Of a stretch of 64,000 nucleotides of DNA, positions 9,910 through 18,466 are shown one piece after another. How positions within the stretch are numbered: position 1 is the stretch's first letter; each line of letters starts with the position of its first letter. The stretch is from Saprospiraceae bacterium (lineage in GTDB: Bacteria > Bacteroidota > Bacteroidia > Chitinophagales > Saprospiraceae): NCBI GenBank assembly GCA_028285545.1, contig JANQPA010000108.1, forward strand, positions 57,103 through 121,102, written 5' to 3'. Below the pieces are notes generated by a model. The model saw only the letters and a program-made list of their open reading frames with translations. It was not told where the DNA came from and did no database searches. A program made the translations under genes and the position numbers.

Positions 9910-11055
9910 TTACTTCCCCTTCAACACCTCTCTGCTAATAACTAACTTCTGAATCTCGGAGGTTCCTTCTCCAATGGTACATAATTTCGCATCACGGTAA
10001 AACTTCTCCACAGGAAAATCTTTAATGTAACCATATCCTCCATGGATTTGGACGGCATCATCAGCTACCTTAACAGCCACCTCAGAAGCATAATATTTGG
10101 CCATTGCTGAGATTTTGGTCGATTTTTCTCCCTTATTTTTCAGCTCACCTGCTTTTCTAGTCAATAATTCCGCGGCTTCAATTTTGGTAGCCATATCGGC
10201 TAATTTGAAGCTAATACCCTGGAAGGAAGAGATGGGCTTACCAAATTGATGCCTTTCTTTAGAGTATTGGACAGCAGCCTCATAGGCTCCTTTGGCTATT
10301 CCTAAAGATAAAGATGCAATAGAGATACGGCCACCGTCTAAAACTTTCATGGACTGGATGAATCCTTCTCCCTCTTGTCCAAGCATTTGATCTTTATGGA
10401 TTCTGCAATTATCAAAGATCATTTCTGCAGTTTCGGAAGCCCTCATCCCCAGCTTGTTTTCTTTTTTTCCTGCAGAAAAACCAGGAGTACCTCTTTCAAC
10501 ATAAAAGGCGGTCATCCCATGACTGTCCAATAATTCACCGGTACGGGCAATGACTACGGCTACTTCTCCGGAAATCCCGTGGGTGATGAAATTCTTTGCC
10601 CCATTGATGATAAAATAATCTCCATCTTTTTCGGCCACGCATTGCATTCTTCCGGCATCACTACCTGTATTGGGTTCAGTGAGTCCCCAGGCTCCAAGCC
10701 ATTCACCGCTGGCTAATTTTGGTAGTAAATGATGCTTTTGTTCCTCATTTCCAAACAACAAAATATGATTGGTACATAATGAGTTATGGGCTGCAAGAGA
10801 TAGGCCTATAGAGCCACAAACCCGAGCTATTTCTTCAATAACGGTTATGTATTCATGGTATCCTAAACCAGAACCTCCATAGATTTCGGGTACTAATACT
10901 CCCATAAATCCATATTCTCCCATTTTTCTAAAAAGGTCAACCGGAAAATGCTGGGATTCGTCCCATTCCATAACATGTGGGCGGATATTTGTTTCTGCAA
11001 AGTCTCGGGCACTTTGTTTGATTAACTGAAGATTATCCAGTGTTTCTAAATTCAT
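9910..11055 (-). CDS. Acyl-CoA dehydrogenase (FAD-dependent)
   Basis: 381 residues, the usual length for short/medium/branched-chain acyl-CoA dehydrogenases. Visible family signatures are the substrate/FAD-binding block [15 protein letters not shown] (about residue 123), [10 protein letters not shown], the long helical block [35 protein letters not shown], and the C-terminal [20 protein letters not shown] followed by GEGTSEIQ, where the first Glu is the expected catalytic base. It introduces the alpha-beta double bond in acyl-CoA during fatty-acid or branched-chain amino-acid breakdown and passes electrons to ETF. Chain-length preference is not readable here. Monocistronic by its surroundings. 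Confidence 0.92.
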   Translation of the reverse strand: MNLETLDNLQLIKQSARDFAETNIRPHVMEWDESQHFPVDLFRKMGEYGFMGVLVPEIYGGSGLGYHEYITVIEEIARVCGSIGLSLAAHNSLCTNHILLFGNEEQKHHLLPKLASGEWLGAWGLTEPNTGSDAGRMQCVAEKDGDYFIINGAKNFITHGISGEVAVVIARTGELLDSHGMTAFYVERGTPGFSAGKKENKLGMRASETAEMIFDNCRIHKDQMLGQEGEGFIQSMKVLDGGRISIASLSLGIAKGAYEAAVQYSKERHQFGKPISSFQGISFKLADMATKIEAAELLTRKAGELKNKGEKSTKISAMAKYYASEVAVKVADDAVQIHGGYGYIKDFPVEKFYRDAKLCTIGEGTSEIQKLVISREVLKGK

Positions 11056-11198
11056 AAGTTCTTTTATTTGGATTTGAGCTATATTTTGAGTCTAAAGTAT
11101 CACTAATCTACTTTGTCTCAATTTAACGATTTGAAAACAGGAAGGCAAAAATAATGTTTTCTCAATACTAATTTTAAGGAATTGCTAACATTGTAATG

Positions 11199-11316
11199 TC
11201 AATTAGTAGATATGCAAATGAGTAGATATGCAAATGAGTAGATATGCAAATGAGAATATCTACCCATCTACTAATTTTCAAATTTGCACATCTACTAATC
11301 TACCCATCTGCTAATT
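11199..11316. repeat. Tandem 16-mer plus inverted word array downstream of alkaline phosphatase
   Basis: Three perfect tandem copies of AGTAGATATGCAAATG occupy 11205-11252. They are followed by the same vocabulary in inverted orientation at about 11257-11315 (ctacccatctactaatt, atttgcacatctactaat). The two halves can pair into a long imperfect hairpin that ends 4 bases from the phosphatase stop codon, so it probably acts as its transcription terminator. Related words occur at 8165-8274. Confidence 0.7.
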
Positions 11317-11319
11317 AAA

Positions 11320-12456
11320 TTACTCTCTGTCAGCGGTAACGGGGTCGTCCCAGCCAAGTGCCTGTCTCATTTTAGCGTGGATCTCAGTATTTTCATAAAT
11401 ACCTCTGAATAGTTCAGATCCGGGACCATAGGCAAAAACAGGAACTAAGGAAGCAGTATGACCATTGGTGGAGAATTTAAACCTAGGTCTACCCATTTTG
11501 GATTTTTCGGTAATGCAAAGACCTCCACATTCATGGTCGGCAGTAACGATGACCAGGGTATTGCCATCTTGTTGAGCAAAACGAAGAGCCTCAGTAATGG
11601 CTCGGTCAAAATCCAAGGTTTCTTGTAGCATCCAGTTGCCATCATTAGAATGGCCGCCCCAATCAATTTGTGAACCTTCGATCATGATGAAAAAGCCTTT
11701 CTCAGATCTGTTTTTTAAAAATTGGACTGCCTGGATGGTGGCAAAAGACAAATAATTTCTGCCGGCAGTAACCGGAAGGGGGTGTTTATCGGCAGTAAAA
11801 TAGGCAAAAGGGCGCTTTACGTCAGGTTTTGTTTGTACCAGAGGTGCTTCGAAATAATCAGAAACCTTATACCCCTTTTTGATCAATTCATTGTACAAAT
11901 TCCTATTATCCCCTTTTCTTCTATCAAAGTACTGCTTTCCTCCGCCAACAAAATAATCAATATCTGTTTCTAAAAAGTCTGCAGCAATTCGTTCATACAT
12001 GACACGCCTGGGTTGGTGAGCGATAAAAGCAGCTGGAGTTGCATGAGTAATGGCCACTGTTGCAACCAGGCCAGTAGCCAGCCCTTTTTCTTCACATTCT
12101 TCTAAAATAGTTTTTAACGGGAGGGTGTCAACACTCATACCTACAGCACCATTATATGTTTTCTGGCCTGTGGCAAAAGCTGTTGCTCCGGCAGCAGAAT
12201 CAGTGATTAGATCACTTGCTGAGTGAGATTTATGAAGACCCACTACCTGAAAATTCTCAAAGGATAGGTTTTTATTATTTGCGGCATAGGTGGCAGCTGA
12301 AATTTGAGGTAATCCCATTCCATCACCAATCATCAAAATAATATTCTTAACCTCGGCATTAGGGTCTACCTGACCTATTAATTCTGGTTGTTTAACCTTG
12401 CAAGACGTTAAGGAAGCAAGAACGAATATTGAACCAATGAGAATTCTTTTCCACAT
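11320..12456 (-). CDS. Alkaline phosphatase, lipoprotein form (PhoA superfamily)
   Basis: 378 residues. The lipoprotein signal MWKRILIGSIFVLASLTSC puts the modified Cys at residue 19. Family motifs: IILMIGDGMG (metal-binding Asp45), DSAAGATAFATG with the nucleophile Ser87, a metal-binding EGSQIDWGGHSND block, TADHECGG, and the final metal His in STNGHTA. The enzyme removes phosphate from phosphomonoesters in the periplasm or at the outer-membrane surface, normally for phosphate scavenging. At 378 residues it is shorter than E. coli PhoA, and the insertions of that enzyme are missing. No Pho box could be identified upstream. Specific phosphomonoester preference is unknown. Confidence 0.9.
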   Translation of the reverse strand: MWKRILIGSIFVLASLTSCKVKQPELIGQVDPNAEVKNIILMIGDGMGLPQISAATYAANNKNLSFENFQVVGLHKSHSASDLITDSAAGATAFATGQKTYNGAVGMSVDTLPLKTILEECEEKGLATGLVATVAITHATPAAFIAHQPRRVMYERIAADFLETDIDYFVGGGKQYFDRRKGDNRNLYNELIKKGYKVSDYFEAPLVQTKPDVKRPFAYFTADKHPLPVTAGRNYLSFATIQAVQFLKNRSEKGFFIMIEGSQIDWGGHSNDGNWMLQETLDFDRAITEALRFAQQDGNTLVIVTADHECGGLCITEKSKMGRPRFKFSTNGHTASLVPVFAYGPGSELFRGIYENTEIHAKMRQALGWDDPVTADRE

Positions 12457-12752
12457 GAATTTTCTACTCTTCTAAATTAATAATGGCTTATTGCGTGTAA
12501 ACGTATATTGCAGACTTTAATTTTTTATTTTTTTAATATTTTGGAATTATGTGCTGTTAACAAATTTTTAAACCTAGTATAGTGGAATTTTATTTTGTAT
12601 GCCCGTAGTTTTGTGGCGAATTTTAGGGCTTTTTTTGAACCTTAAAACCTTAACATTGTTTTAAAATTTTGTTCTGCAACCTAAATAAAAAGCCTTTCGT
12701 CTATAAAAGTAGTATGAAAGACTAGTTAGGGGTATAATGTCACAATTTACAA

Positions 12753-13922
12753 ATGATTTACAAATTTCTAAAGCGCATGGTCTTCAGAACGACGATTTTT
12801 AGTCTTTTTTTGTCCTTTTTAGGACTACAATGTCTTGTAGCGAATAGTTTAGAGCGGTCAGGAAATGCTTTGACGTCTATTACTGAAACTAATCAAGCTC
12901 AGTCTATTTTCGATCTTCTTAGTGATGGGAAAGAGGCTTTGGATATTACCATCGAATTTGATATGGCTCCTTTAATGGAAAACCGATATAATGAAAAGGC
13001 ACAAAAAGCCACCTTATCCTATAAAAATACAAACAAAGAGATAGAGTCTTTTGATATAAAAGTAAGCCTTAGAGGTAAATATCGCAGACGTGTTTGCGAG
13101 TTTCCTCCCCTGATGATTAAATTTCCTAAAAAAGATTTGAGAGCCAGAGGATTAAATGATCATAATGATCTTAAATTGGTTACTCATTGCATCGATGATA
13201 AACTTATTGGAAATGATAATGTGGCTAAAGAGTTTATTCTTTATCAGTTGTACAATGAGCTAACGGATAATAGTTATCGAGTTCGCTTGTTAAAAGTCAC
13301 ATATAAGGATATTAATAATAATTACCAGAAGATAAAACGTTGGGCCTTTCTCATCGAAGATACTGATGAAATGGCTGAGAGATTAGGTGGAGAAGAGTGT
13401 GAAAAATGCCTAAACATACCTACGGATTCGATTGATTCAAGAAATGAAAATCTTACTGCCCTATTTCAGTTTATGATCGGTAATGCGGATTGGAGTTCAA
13501 CAATGAACCGAAACCTGAAATTTGTGAACAGAGGTAAAAATGGTAAAAAGTTGATTGTGCCTTATGATTTTGATTTTTCTGGAATGGTCAACGCTTCCTA
13601 CGCTATTCCTAGCAGTGACTATGGTTTAACTTCAATAAAAGATAGAGTGTTTTTGGGAAGAGAGGTTAGCCATCAGATTTTTGAAGAAAACATTAAATTA
13701 TTGCTAGATAAAAAGAGAGCACTCTATAAAATAATAGGCAATTTTAAAATGATTAGTCCCGATGCCAAAACAGGAATGTTTGATTACATCGATACTTTCT
13801 ACGATATCATCTCAGAGGTTGATTTTAGCAAACAAATTTTGCCGCAGTTAAGAGGAAAGGGAGAAGACTTATCAACCTCTAAAGGAGATTTGATTATTAA
13901 TAGGAATAACTCTGGTAAATAG
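12753..13922 (+). CDS. Conserved exported protein of unknown function
   Basis: 389 residues with a signal peptide (MIYKFLKRMVFRTTIFSLFLSFLGLQCLVANS). I recognise the overall pattern rather than a named domain: a region on basic, Cys-containing VSLRGKYRRRVCEFPPLMIKF, then LKLVTHC, a helical KEFILYQLYNELTDNSYRVRLLKVTY block, WAFLIEDTDEMAERLGG, FQFMIGNADWS and VPYDFDFSGMVNASYA. The RGK...PPL.IKF / IGN.DW / PYDFD order is reminiscent of the CotH-kinase family, but this is a tentative structural analogy. The final Asp-rich motifs could be an active site. Four cysteines (in RRRVCEF, VTHC, GEECEKC) could form disulphides. It is flanked by convergent rarA; no operon partner. Confidence 0.6.
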   Translation: MIYKFLKRMVFRTTIFSLFLSFLGLQCLVANSLERSGNALTSITETNQAQSIFDLLSDGKEALDITIEFDMAPLMENRYNEKAQKATLSYKNTNKEIESFDIKVSLRGKYRRRVCEFPPLMIKFPKKDLRARGLNDHNDLKLVTHCIDDKLIGNDNVAKEFILYQLYNELTDNSYRVRLLKVTYKDINNNYQKIKRWAFLIEDTDEMAERLGGEECEKCLNIPTDSIDSRNENLTALFQFMIGNADWSSTMNRNLKFVNRGKNGKKLIVPYDFDFSGMVNASYAIPSSDYGLTSIKDRVFLGREVSHQIFEENIKLLLDKKRALYKIIGNFKMISPDAKTGMFDYIDTFYDIISEVDFSKQILPQLRGKGEDLSTSKGDLIINRNNSGK

Positions 13923-14145
13923 TTCCATGTTCAGGGTTCAGGGTTCTGTGTCAAGTTTTTCGAAATTTTAGGGTATCTGTTATTTTAAACTTGATTGGCA
14001 CGCAACCAACTTCAGTCATCTGCGATATTTGCGTGAGAAAAAAGCTCAAATAAGCAACTATACTTTCAATAAAACAGTCCCTTAAACTCTGAACTTTTAC
14101 CTACCGAAGTAAAACGTAGGTAGGCGGAACTCTGAACTCTTCTTA
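13923..14145. repeat. Word-repeat gap between convergent genes
   Basis: Contains 'gttcagggttcagggttctg' words at 13929-13948, a 'catctgcgatatttgcgtg' stretch at 14018-14036 that matches 8346-8376, and 'actctgaactt' words at 14089-14139. Between the last two copies is a palindrome-like segment (ctaccgaagtaaaacgtaggtag, 14101-14123). The forward and inverted words could pair as a bidirectional terminator for the two converging genes. Confidence 0.55.
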
Positions 14146-15414
14146 TCAAAACCTCTCTTTCCATCTGTCCTTTAAAAACTTTTCTATCTTTTGTTCGGCG
14201 GGATTTTGCTGAGGCTCAAACAATCTACGGTTTTTTATCTCATCTGGAAGGTAGTCCTGCGGGGTGAAATTGTCAGGAAAATCATGAGGATATTTATAAT
14301 GCTTACCATAATTTAGGGACTTCATAAGTTGAGTTGGGGCATTTCTTAGATGTAAAGGAACCGGTAAAGCTCCCGTTTCCCGAACAAGACTCTGTGCTTT
14401 TTTTATAGCCAGGTAAGCAGCATTGCTTTTAGGGGAGCTTGCAAGATATATTACAGCTTGTGACAAAATGATTCTAGCTTCAGGAAGCCCTACCGCCTGT
14501 ATAGCTTGAAAACAAGTAGTAGCCATTAATAATGCATTGGGATTGGCCAGGCCAATATCCTCAGAGGCAGATATCATGATCCTTCGGGCAATAAATTTAA
14601 TGTCTTCTCCACCTTCTATCATCCGGGCTAACCAATATACTGCAGCATCAGGATCGCTACCTCTTATTGATTTTATGAGTGCTGAAGCTATATCATAATG
14701 TTGGTCACCTCCTTTATCATATGCTATTGGATTGTCAAGAATGGCTTGTTTAACGACCCCATTATTGATAACTACCATACCCTCATCATCTGGTAAGTTG
14801 CTAACCAATTCCAGAAGGTTGTACATTTTTCGCGCATCTCCGCCTGAGTACAAAAGTAAACCATCATACTCTTCCACTTTGATGTCCTTTTCTCGGAGAT
14901 ACTCATCTTGTTCCAAAGCTTTATTTACTAAGGTTATTAACTCTTCTTTTTCTAAAGGTTTAAGACGGTAAACTTGACAGCGTGAAAGTAGGGCAGGAAT
15001 CACCTCAAATGAAGGATTTTCAGTGGTAGCACCAATCAGGGTAACAATCCCCTTTTCAACAGCACCCAAAAGAGAATCTTGTTGAGATTTACTGAATCTA
15101 TGTATTTCATCAATAAATAGTAATGGATTTGGGCGATTGAAAAATTGCAGCTTCTGAGCTTTCTGGATGGTCTCTCTGACGTCTTTTACACCTGAATTAA
15201 TGGCGCTTAGGATATGGAAAGGGCGTTCGAGTTTTTTGGCAATTATCTGCGCAAGTGTTGTTTTACCCACCCCGGGAGGACCCCATAAAATAATGGATGG
15301 TAGTGTGCCGGCTTCAATGGCTTTGAATAATACTGATCCTGGCCCAACTAATTGTTGCTGGCCTATATAGTCTTCTAAATTTAAAGGACGCATTCGTTCC
15401 GCAAGAGGCTTCAT
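14146..15414 (-). CDS. rarA: Replication-associated recombination protein A (RarA/MgsA, AAA+ ATPase)
   Basis: 422 residues, the normal size. Order of features: conserved N-terminus [17 protein letters not shown], Walker [10 protein letters not shown] (residues 45-53), Walker [17 protein letters not shown] (about 97), sensor 1 [11 protein letters not shown], an arginine-finger region LLSRCQVY, then the C-terminal tetramerisation domain ([49 protein letters not shown]). RarA works at stalled replication forks and in single-strand-gap repair together with RecA, SSB and RecQ-like helicases. It stands alone and its stop region faces the exported protein gene at 12753-13922. Confidence 0.95.
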   Translation of the reverse strand: MKPLAERMRPLNLEDYIGQQQLVGPGSVLFKAIEAGTLPSIILWGPPGVGKTTLAQIIAKKLERPFHILSAINSGVKDVRETIQKAQKLQFFNRPNPLLFIDEIHRFSKSQQDSLLGAVEKGIVTLIGATTENPSFEVIPALLSRCQVYRLKPLEKEELITLVNKALEQDEYLREKDIKVEEYDGLLLYSGGDARKMYNLLELVSNLPDDEGMVVINNGVVKQAILDNPIAYDKGGDQHYDIASALIKSIRGSDPDAAVYWLARMIEGGEDIKFIARRIMISASEDIGLANPNALLMATTCFQAIQAVGLPEARIILSQAVIYLASSPKSNAAYLAIKKAQSLVRETGALPVPLHLRNAPTQLMKSLNYGKHYKYPHDFPDNFTPQDYLPDEIKNRRLFEPQQNPAEQKIEKFLKDRWKERF

Positions 15415-15642
15415 ATCCTGATTTTATAATGTCTCTGTAAAAAAATAAATTTTTCCACATTTTTTTATTTGTCTTCGAAAAAAGTTATATTTGGCTTAAC
15501 TATTCTTAAATATTACTCCCTCCATAATTTCATCAAGGAATTGCATCAGCAATTCTGAATAGATTGCCCGGAACCATAATCCCTTAAGCGATCTAACCAT
15601 GACTGCTTTGTTTAAAGCATCAGTCAATGCTGATAGCAATTA
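15415..15642. other. Divergent gap with small palindromes
   Basis: Between rarA (minus) and the ZU5-like gene (plus). Short inverted repeats are present: GAATTGC-atca-GCAATTC at 15538-15555 and ATCAG-tcaatg-CTGAT near 15618-15634. They could be operators, but nothing links them to a regulator. Confidence 0.35.
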
Positions 15643-15666
15643 TTGAATAGAGAAAACTACAAAACT

Positions 15667-16584
15667 ATGTTATCAGAATTTTCTCCAAAAGTGAGAACGA
15701 CCTTTGGGCACCCTTTTGAAAAGCTGGAGGATTTCTTTTCAAATTATGGCTTGTCACCACAAATCGTGAATATCGATCCAAACCGACATTCTACTATTGT
15801 CGGGAAATATGGTACCCATATTAGCATACCGCCTCAAAGCCTGGTGGACCTCTCAAATAATCCCGTAACAGAAAAAGTACAAATACATCTTTTAGAAGTT
15901 TTTACGAAAAGAGAAATTGTTTTATCCCAAACGTTTACTACTTCAGAAGATAAGTTGTTGGATATGGGAGGGCAGGTTTATATTCAGGCCAGTAAAAACC
16001 ATATGCCATTGAAGTTAATCAAACCCATACCTGTGGATATTCCATCAGTTTCGGGGGTTCGTAATCCTGTAGGTATGAAGCTGTATCAGGGCAGCACAAG
16101 TATTACCCGATCTTTCGGAGAGTCTCCAGTATTTGACTGGAAATCATCAGAAAGGAAAAAACTACCTATTAGCAAAAGGAATGGCAAAAAGTATTATCGT
16201 TTTTATCTACTGGACTTTAATTGGGTAGGCTGTGGAGCGCAACCTTCAAAACGATCTCCTCAATCGATGGTCAGTGCCAAGTATGTTAATGCTGCTGGCA
16301 AACTGGATGATAGTATGGCCATCCTTTCTTTAGATAACCGAAGGTCGGTGGTTAAAATGCACGCTTCCGGACAGCGATTTACCAGCTTTAATCTTCCATT
16401 AAATGAGCCGGCTCATTTACTCATTTTTGGACTCCAACAGGGCCAGGCCTATGCAGGGTTTAGTAAAATTGCCAACCTTAGCAATAATCTAATCAGGGTA
16501 GAGCTAAAACCTGTGGATGGTAGCGATTTGTTGATTTATTTTTATGAATTAGATAAAAATAGTCAGTATGAAATGAAATCCTGA
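15667..16584 (+). CDS. ZU5-like/carboxypeptidase-regulatory-like domain protein, apparently not exported
   Basis: 305 residues from the ATG at 15667; an in-frame TTG at 15643 (8 codons upstream) is the alternative and is preceded by a stop codon. The first half carries a pattern common in Bacteroidota ZU5-like proteins: GKYGTHISIPPQSLVD, PVTEKVQIHLLEVFTKREIVLSQ, then DKLLDMGGQVYIQAS. The second half (ERKKLPI... YYRFYLLDFNWVGCGAQP) looks like a second beta-sandwich. Related proteins usually have signal peptides; none is visible with either start, which is unusual, so the protein is either cytoplasmic or has lost its export signal. Function unknown. Confidence 0.6.
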   Translation: MLSEFSPKVRTTFGHPFEKLEDFFSNYGLSPQIVNIDPNRHSTIVGKYGTHISIPPQSLVDLSNNPVTEKVQIHLLEVFTKREIVLSQTFTTSEDKLLDMGGQVYIQASKNHMPLKLIKPIPVDIPSVSGVRNPVGMKLYQGSTSITRSFGESPVFDWKSSERKKLPISKRNGKKYYRFYLLDFNWVGCGAQPSKRSPQSMVSAKYVNAAGKLDDSMAILSLDNRRSVVKMHASGQRFTSFNLPLNEPAHLLIFGLQQGQAYAGFSKIANLSNNLIRVELKPVDGSDLLIYFYELDKNSQYEMKS

Positions 16585-16638
16585 TTCAATATTTTAAGTA
16601 TAGCTTAATAGCAATTAAATCTGAAATAAGAGACACCT

Positions 16639-17397
16639 TTAAGATCTTAAATAAGAAGCTCCGTTGACATCAATAATAGTTCCTGTTGTAAATTCAGCTC
16701 CTTCGGAGGCTAAAAACAGGATGGCGTAGGCTACTTCTTCGGGAGTAGCTACTCTATTTAATGGACTTTGGTTTCTTATAGATTCTCCATCAGGACCGGC
16801 CAAAATGTCTGCTGCCATATCAGTTTGTACAAAACCTGGCGCCACCACTCCTACAAAGACATTATAGGGAGCCAGTGCTTTGGCTAGAGATTGACTCATT
16901 GAATTAAGTCCTGCTTTGCTGGCCCCATAAGCAGGATGGTTTGGCTCTCCCCGGAAAGCCCCTCTAGAAGAGACATTTACTATCCGTCCTGATTTTTGCT
17001 TAATCATAGCTTGGGCAGCACAATAACAAAGATTAGCAGGCCCAATTAAGTTTACATCTAGTGTTTTTTGCCAGGAATCTTGCCAATCTTCAAATGTAGA
17101 GTCATCAATAGGGTGGGGGTTATAGATCCCCGCATTGTTGATGACAATATCTAATTGCCCCATCTCATTCACAACGGTTGACACCATTTGCTTTACAGCA
17201 TGAGGATGTATGATATTGGCTTTAAGAAGAATATGTCCTTCGCCTTCTAATTCTTCATAGGTAGCTGTAGCTGCTTTATTGTCTCTACTGAAATTGAGAG
17301 CTACACGTGCTCCTCTTTTTGCAAAAGCAATCGCAGTAGCTTTTCCTATTCCTTTGGTTCCTCCTGTAATGAGAACTGTTTTGCCTGTGAAATCCAT
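16639..17397 (-). CDS. Short-chain dehydrogenase/reductase (FabG-like SDR)
   Basis: 252 residues, classical SDR length. Rossmann motif TGGTKGIGKATA at residues 11-22, NNAGI near 87, catalytic Ser in VNVSSRG, Tyr-X-X-X-Lys in HPAYGASKAG (about residues 156-162), and PGFVQTDMA. It resembles 3-oxoacyl-ACP reductase but, outside a fatty-acid operon, could act on another NAD(P)-dependent ketone/alcohol pair. It is the last gene of a same-strand cluster after lytR, separated from it by a strong hairpin, so it may have its own promoter. Confidence 0.88.
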   Translation of the reverse strand: MDFTGKTVLITGGTKGIGKATAIAFAKRGARVALNFSRDNKAATATYEELEGEGHILLKANIIHPHAVKQMVSTVVNEMGQLDIVINNAGIYNPHPIDDSTFEDWQDSWQKTLDVNLIGPANLCYCAAQAMIKQKSGRIVNVSSRGAFRGEPNHPAYGASKAGLNSMSQSLAKALAPYNVFVGVVAPGFVQTDMAADILAGPDGESIRNQSPLNRVATPEEVAYAILFLASEGAEFTTGTIIDVNGASYLRS

Positions 17398-17412
17398 GTT
17401 TTAAGTTATCAG

Positions 17413-17491
17413 GTGTTCAAGTTTACAAGTGTTCAAGTTAGCAAGTTTCTAATTTAAACTAGTAAACTTGAACACTTGTAAACTTGAACAC
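17413..17491. terminator. Perfect 27-bp inverted repeat after lytR
   Basis: Arms 17413-17439 and 17465-17491 are perfect reverse complements (core GTGTTCAAGTTTACAAGTGT), with a 25-base spacer. The right arm is followed by TTTTT on the plus strand. It lies between the LytTR stop codon and the SDR start codon. The arms are made of 'caagtgttcaagtt' words shared with 7261-7312, 18226-18272 and 25862-25890. Likely a terminator or RNA-stability hairpin. Confidence 0.75.
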
Positions 17492-17516
17492 TTTTTACAA
17501 ATATAAAACATCCAAT

Positions 17517-18221
17517 TTAGCTCTCCTGTATTCTTTTAAGGAATTCCTCTCGGAATGATTTGCCAATCGGTAGGTTTTTACCTTTAATGTGGACCTGATT
17601 GCCTTCTATGTATTCAACTTTGTTAATAGCAATAATGTAAGATCTATGAATACGCATAAATAGATTTTCGGGGAGTTTTGACTCCAGTTTTTGCAAAGTT
17701 TCCTTTGGCACTAATTGACGGTCTGAGGTTTGAATTTTAACATAATCACCAAAGGCTTGTAGACTAAGGATTTCTTCAAAAGGAATTCGAAAAATTTTGC
17801 GATCCGCCCTAATCAATAAAACTTCATTCTCCTTTTTTGGTGCCCAATCTTCTAATTTCTTTCCAGTTTCTATTTCCTGTGAGACCTTATGAATGGCCTT
17901 TACAAAACGATTAAATGAATAAGGTTTTAATAAAAAATCAGTAATTCTTAACTCAAATCCTTCCAATGCAAATTCTGAATAGGCAGTAGTGAAAATAACC
18001 TTTGGGGGATTATCAAGAGATTTTAACAACTCTATACCGCTTAAATCAGGAAGATTAATATCTAAAAAGAGCAGGTCTACCGTATTTTTTCTTAAGGCTT
18101 GTAGTCCATCCAAAGGATTTTGAAAAATTCCTTCAATTCTTATTCCTCCCATTTTTTCAATGTATTTTTTTAGAACTGCAATGGCAGGAGGTTCGTCTTC
18201 TATAATTATGCAAGAGATCAT
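17517..18221 (-). CDS. LytTR-family response regulator
   Basis: 234 residues: receiver domain (residues 1-120; acidic pocket E8-D9, phospho-acceptor Asp54 in LLFLDINLP, Thr in VIFTTAYS, Lys in DFLLKPYSF) followed by a LytTR DNA-binding domain (about 135-232: RKIFRIPFEEILSLQAFGDYVKI, FMRIHRSYIIAINKVEYIEG). LytTR regulators bind paired ~9-12 bp direct repeats about two helical turns apart. The LytS-type kinase gene lies 245 bases upstream on the same strand, and a candidate binding site (20140-20173) lies upstream of the whole cluster. Confidence 0.92.
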   Translation of the reverse strand: MISCIIIEDEPPAIAVLKKYIEKMGGIRIEGIFQNPLDGLQALRKNTVDLLFLDINLPDLSGIELLKSLDNPPKVIFTTAYSEFALEGFELRITDFLLKPYSFNRFVKAIHKVSQEIETGKKLEDWAPKKENEVLLIRADRKIFRIPFEEILSLQAFGDYVKIQTSDRQLVPKETLQKLESKLPENLFMRIHRSYIIAINKVEYIEGNQVHIKGKNLPIGKSFREEFLKRIQES

Positions 18222-18225
18222 AGTT

Positions 18226-18272
18226 ACAAGTTAGCAAGTTAGCAAGTTAGCAAGTGTTCTCGTGTTCAAGTT
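18226..18272. repeat. Short tandem array in the lytR-lytS gap
   Basis: An 8-bp unit (agcaagtt) is repeated three times at 18228-18253, flanked by 'acaagtt' and 'cgtgttcaagtt' words, just upstream of the lytR start codon. The vocabulary is the same as at 7261, 17413 and 25862. The rest of the 245-bp gap up to 18466 shows nothing recognisable. Confidence 0.6.
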
Positions 18273-18466
18273 ATAGTGGTTCTACATTTTAAAGATCATT
18301 TTCCATTTAGAGTGAATTTATCCCACAGGTTTTCCAAAGATCTATAATTATTATCTGCATGATTTACAAAATATGCGTGCCAAAAATCCCTCAAATAAAT
18401 AGCTCCTTTGCACATCACAGAAATGACTTAACGTAAACCCGAGAACATGTGAATCCGTGAACCCAT

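Noticed and set aside
11205..11252. Three tandem 16-bp repeats considered as a CRISPR array or iteron.
   Set aside because: The copies are directly adjacent with no spacers, no cas genes lie nearby, and there is no replication initiator; it matches the intergenic word-array class.
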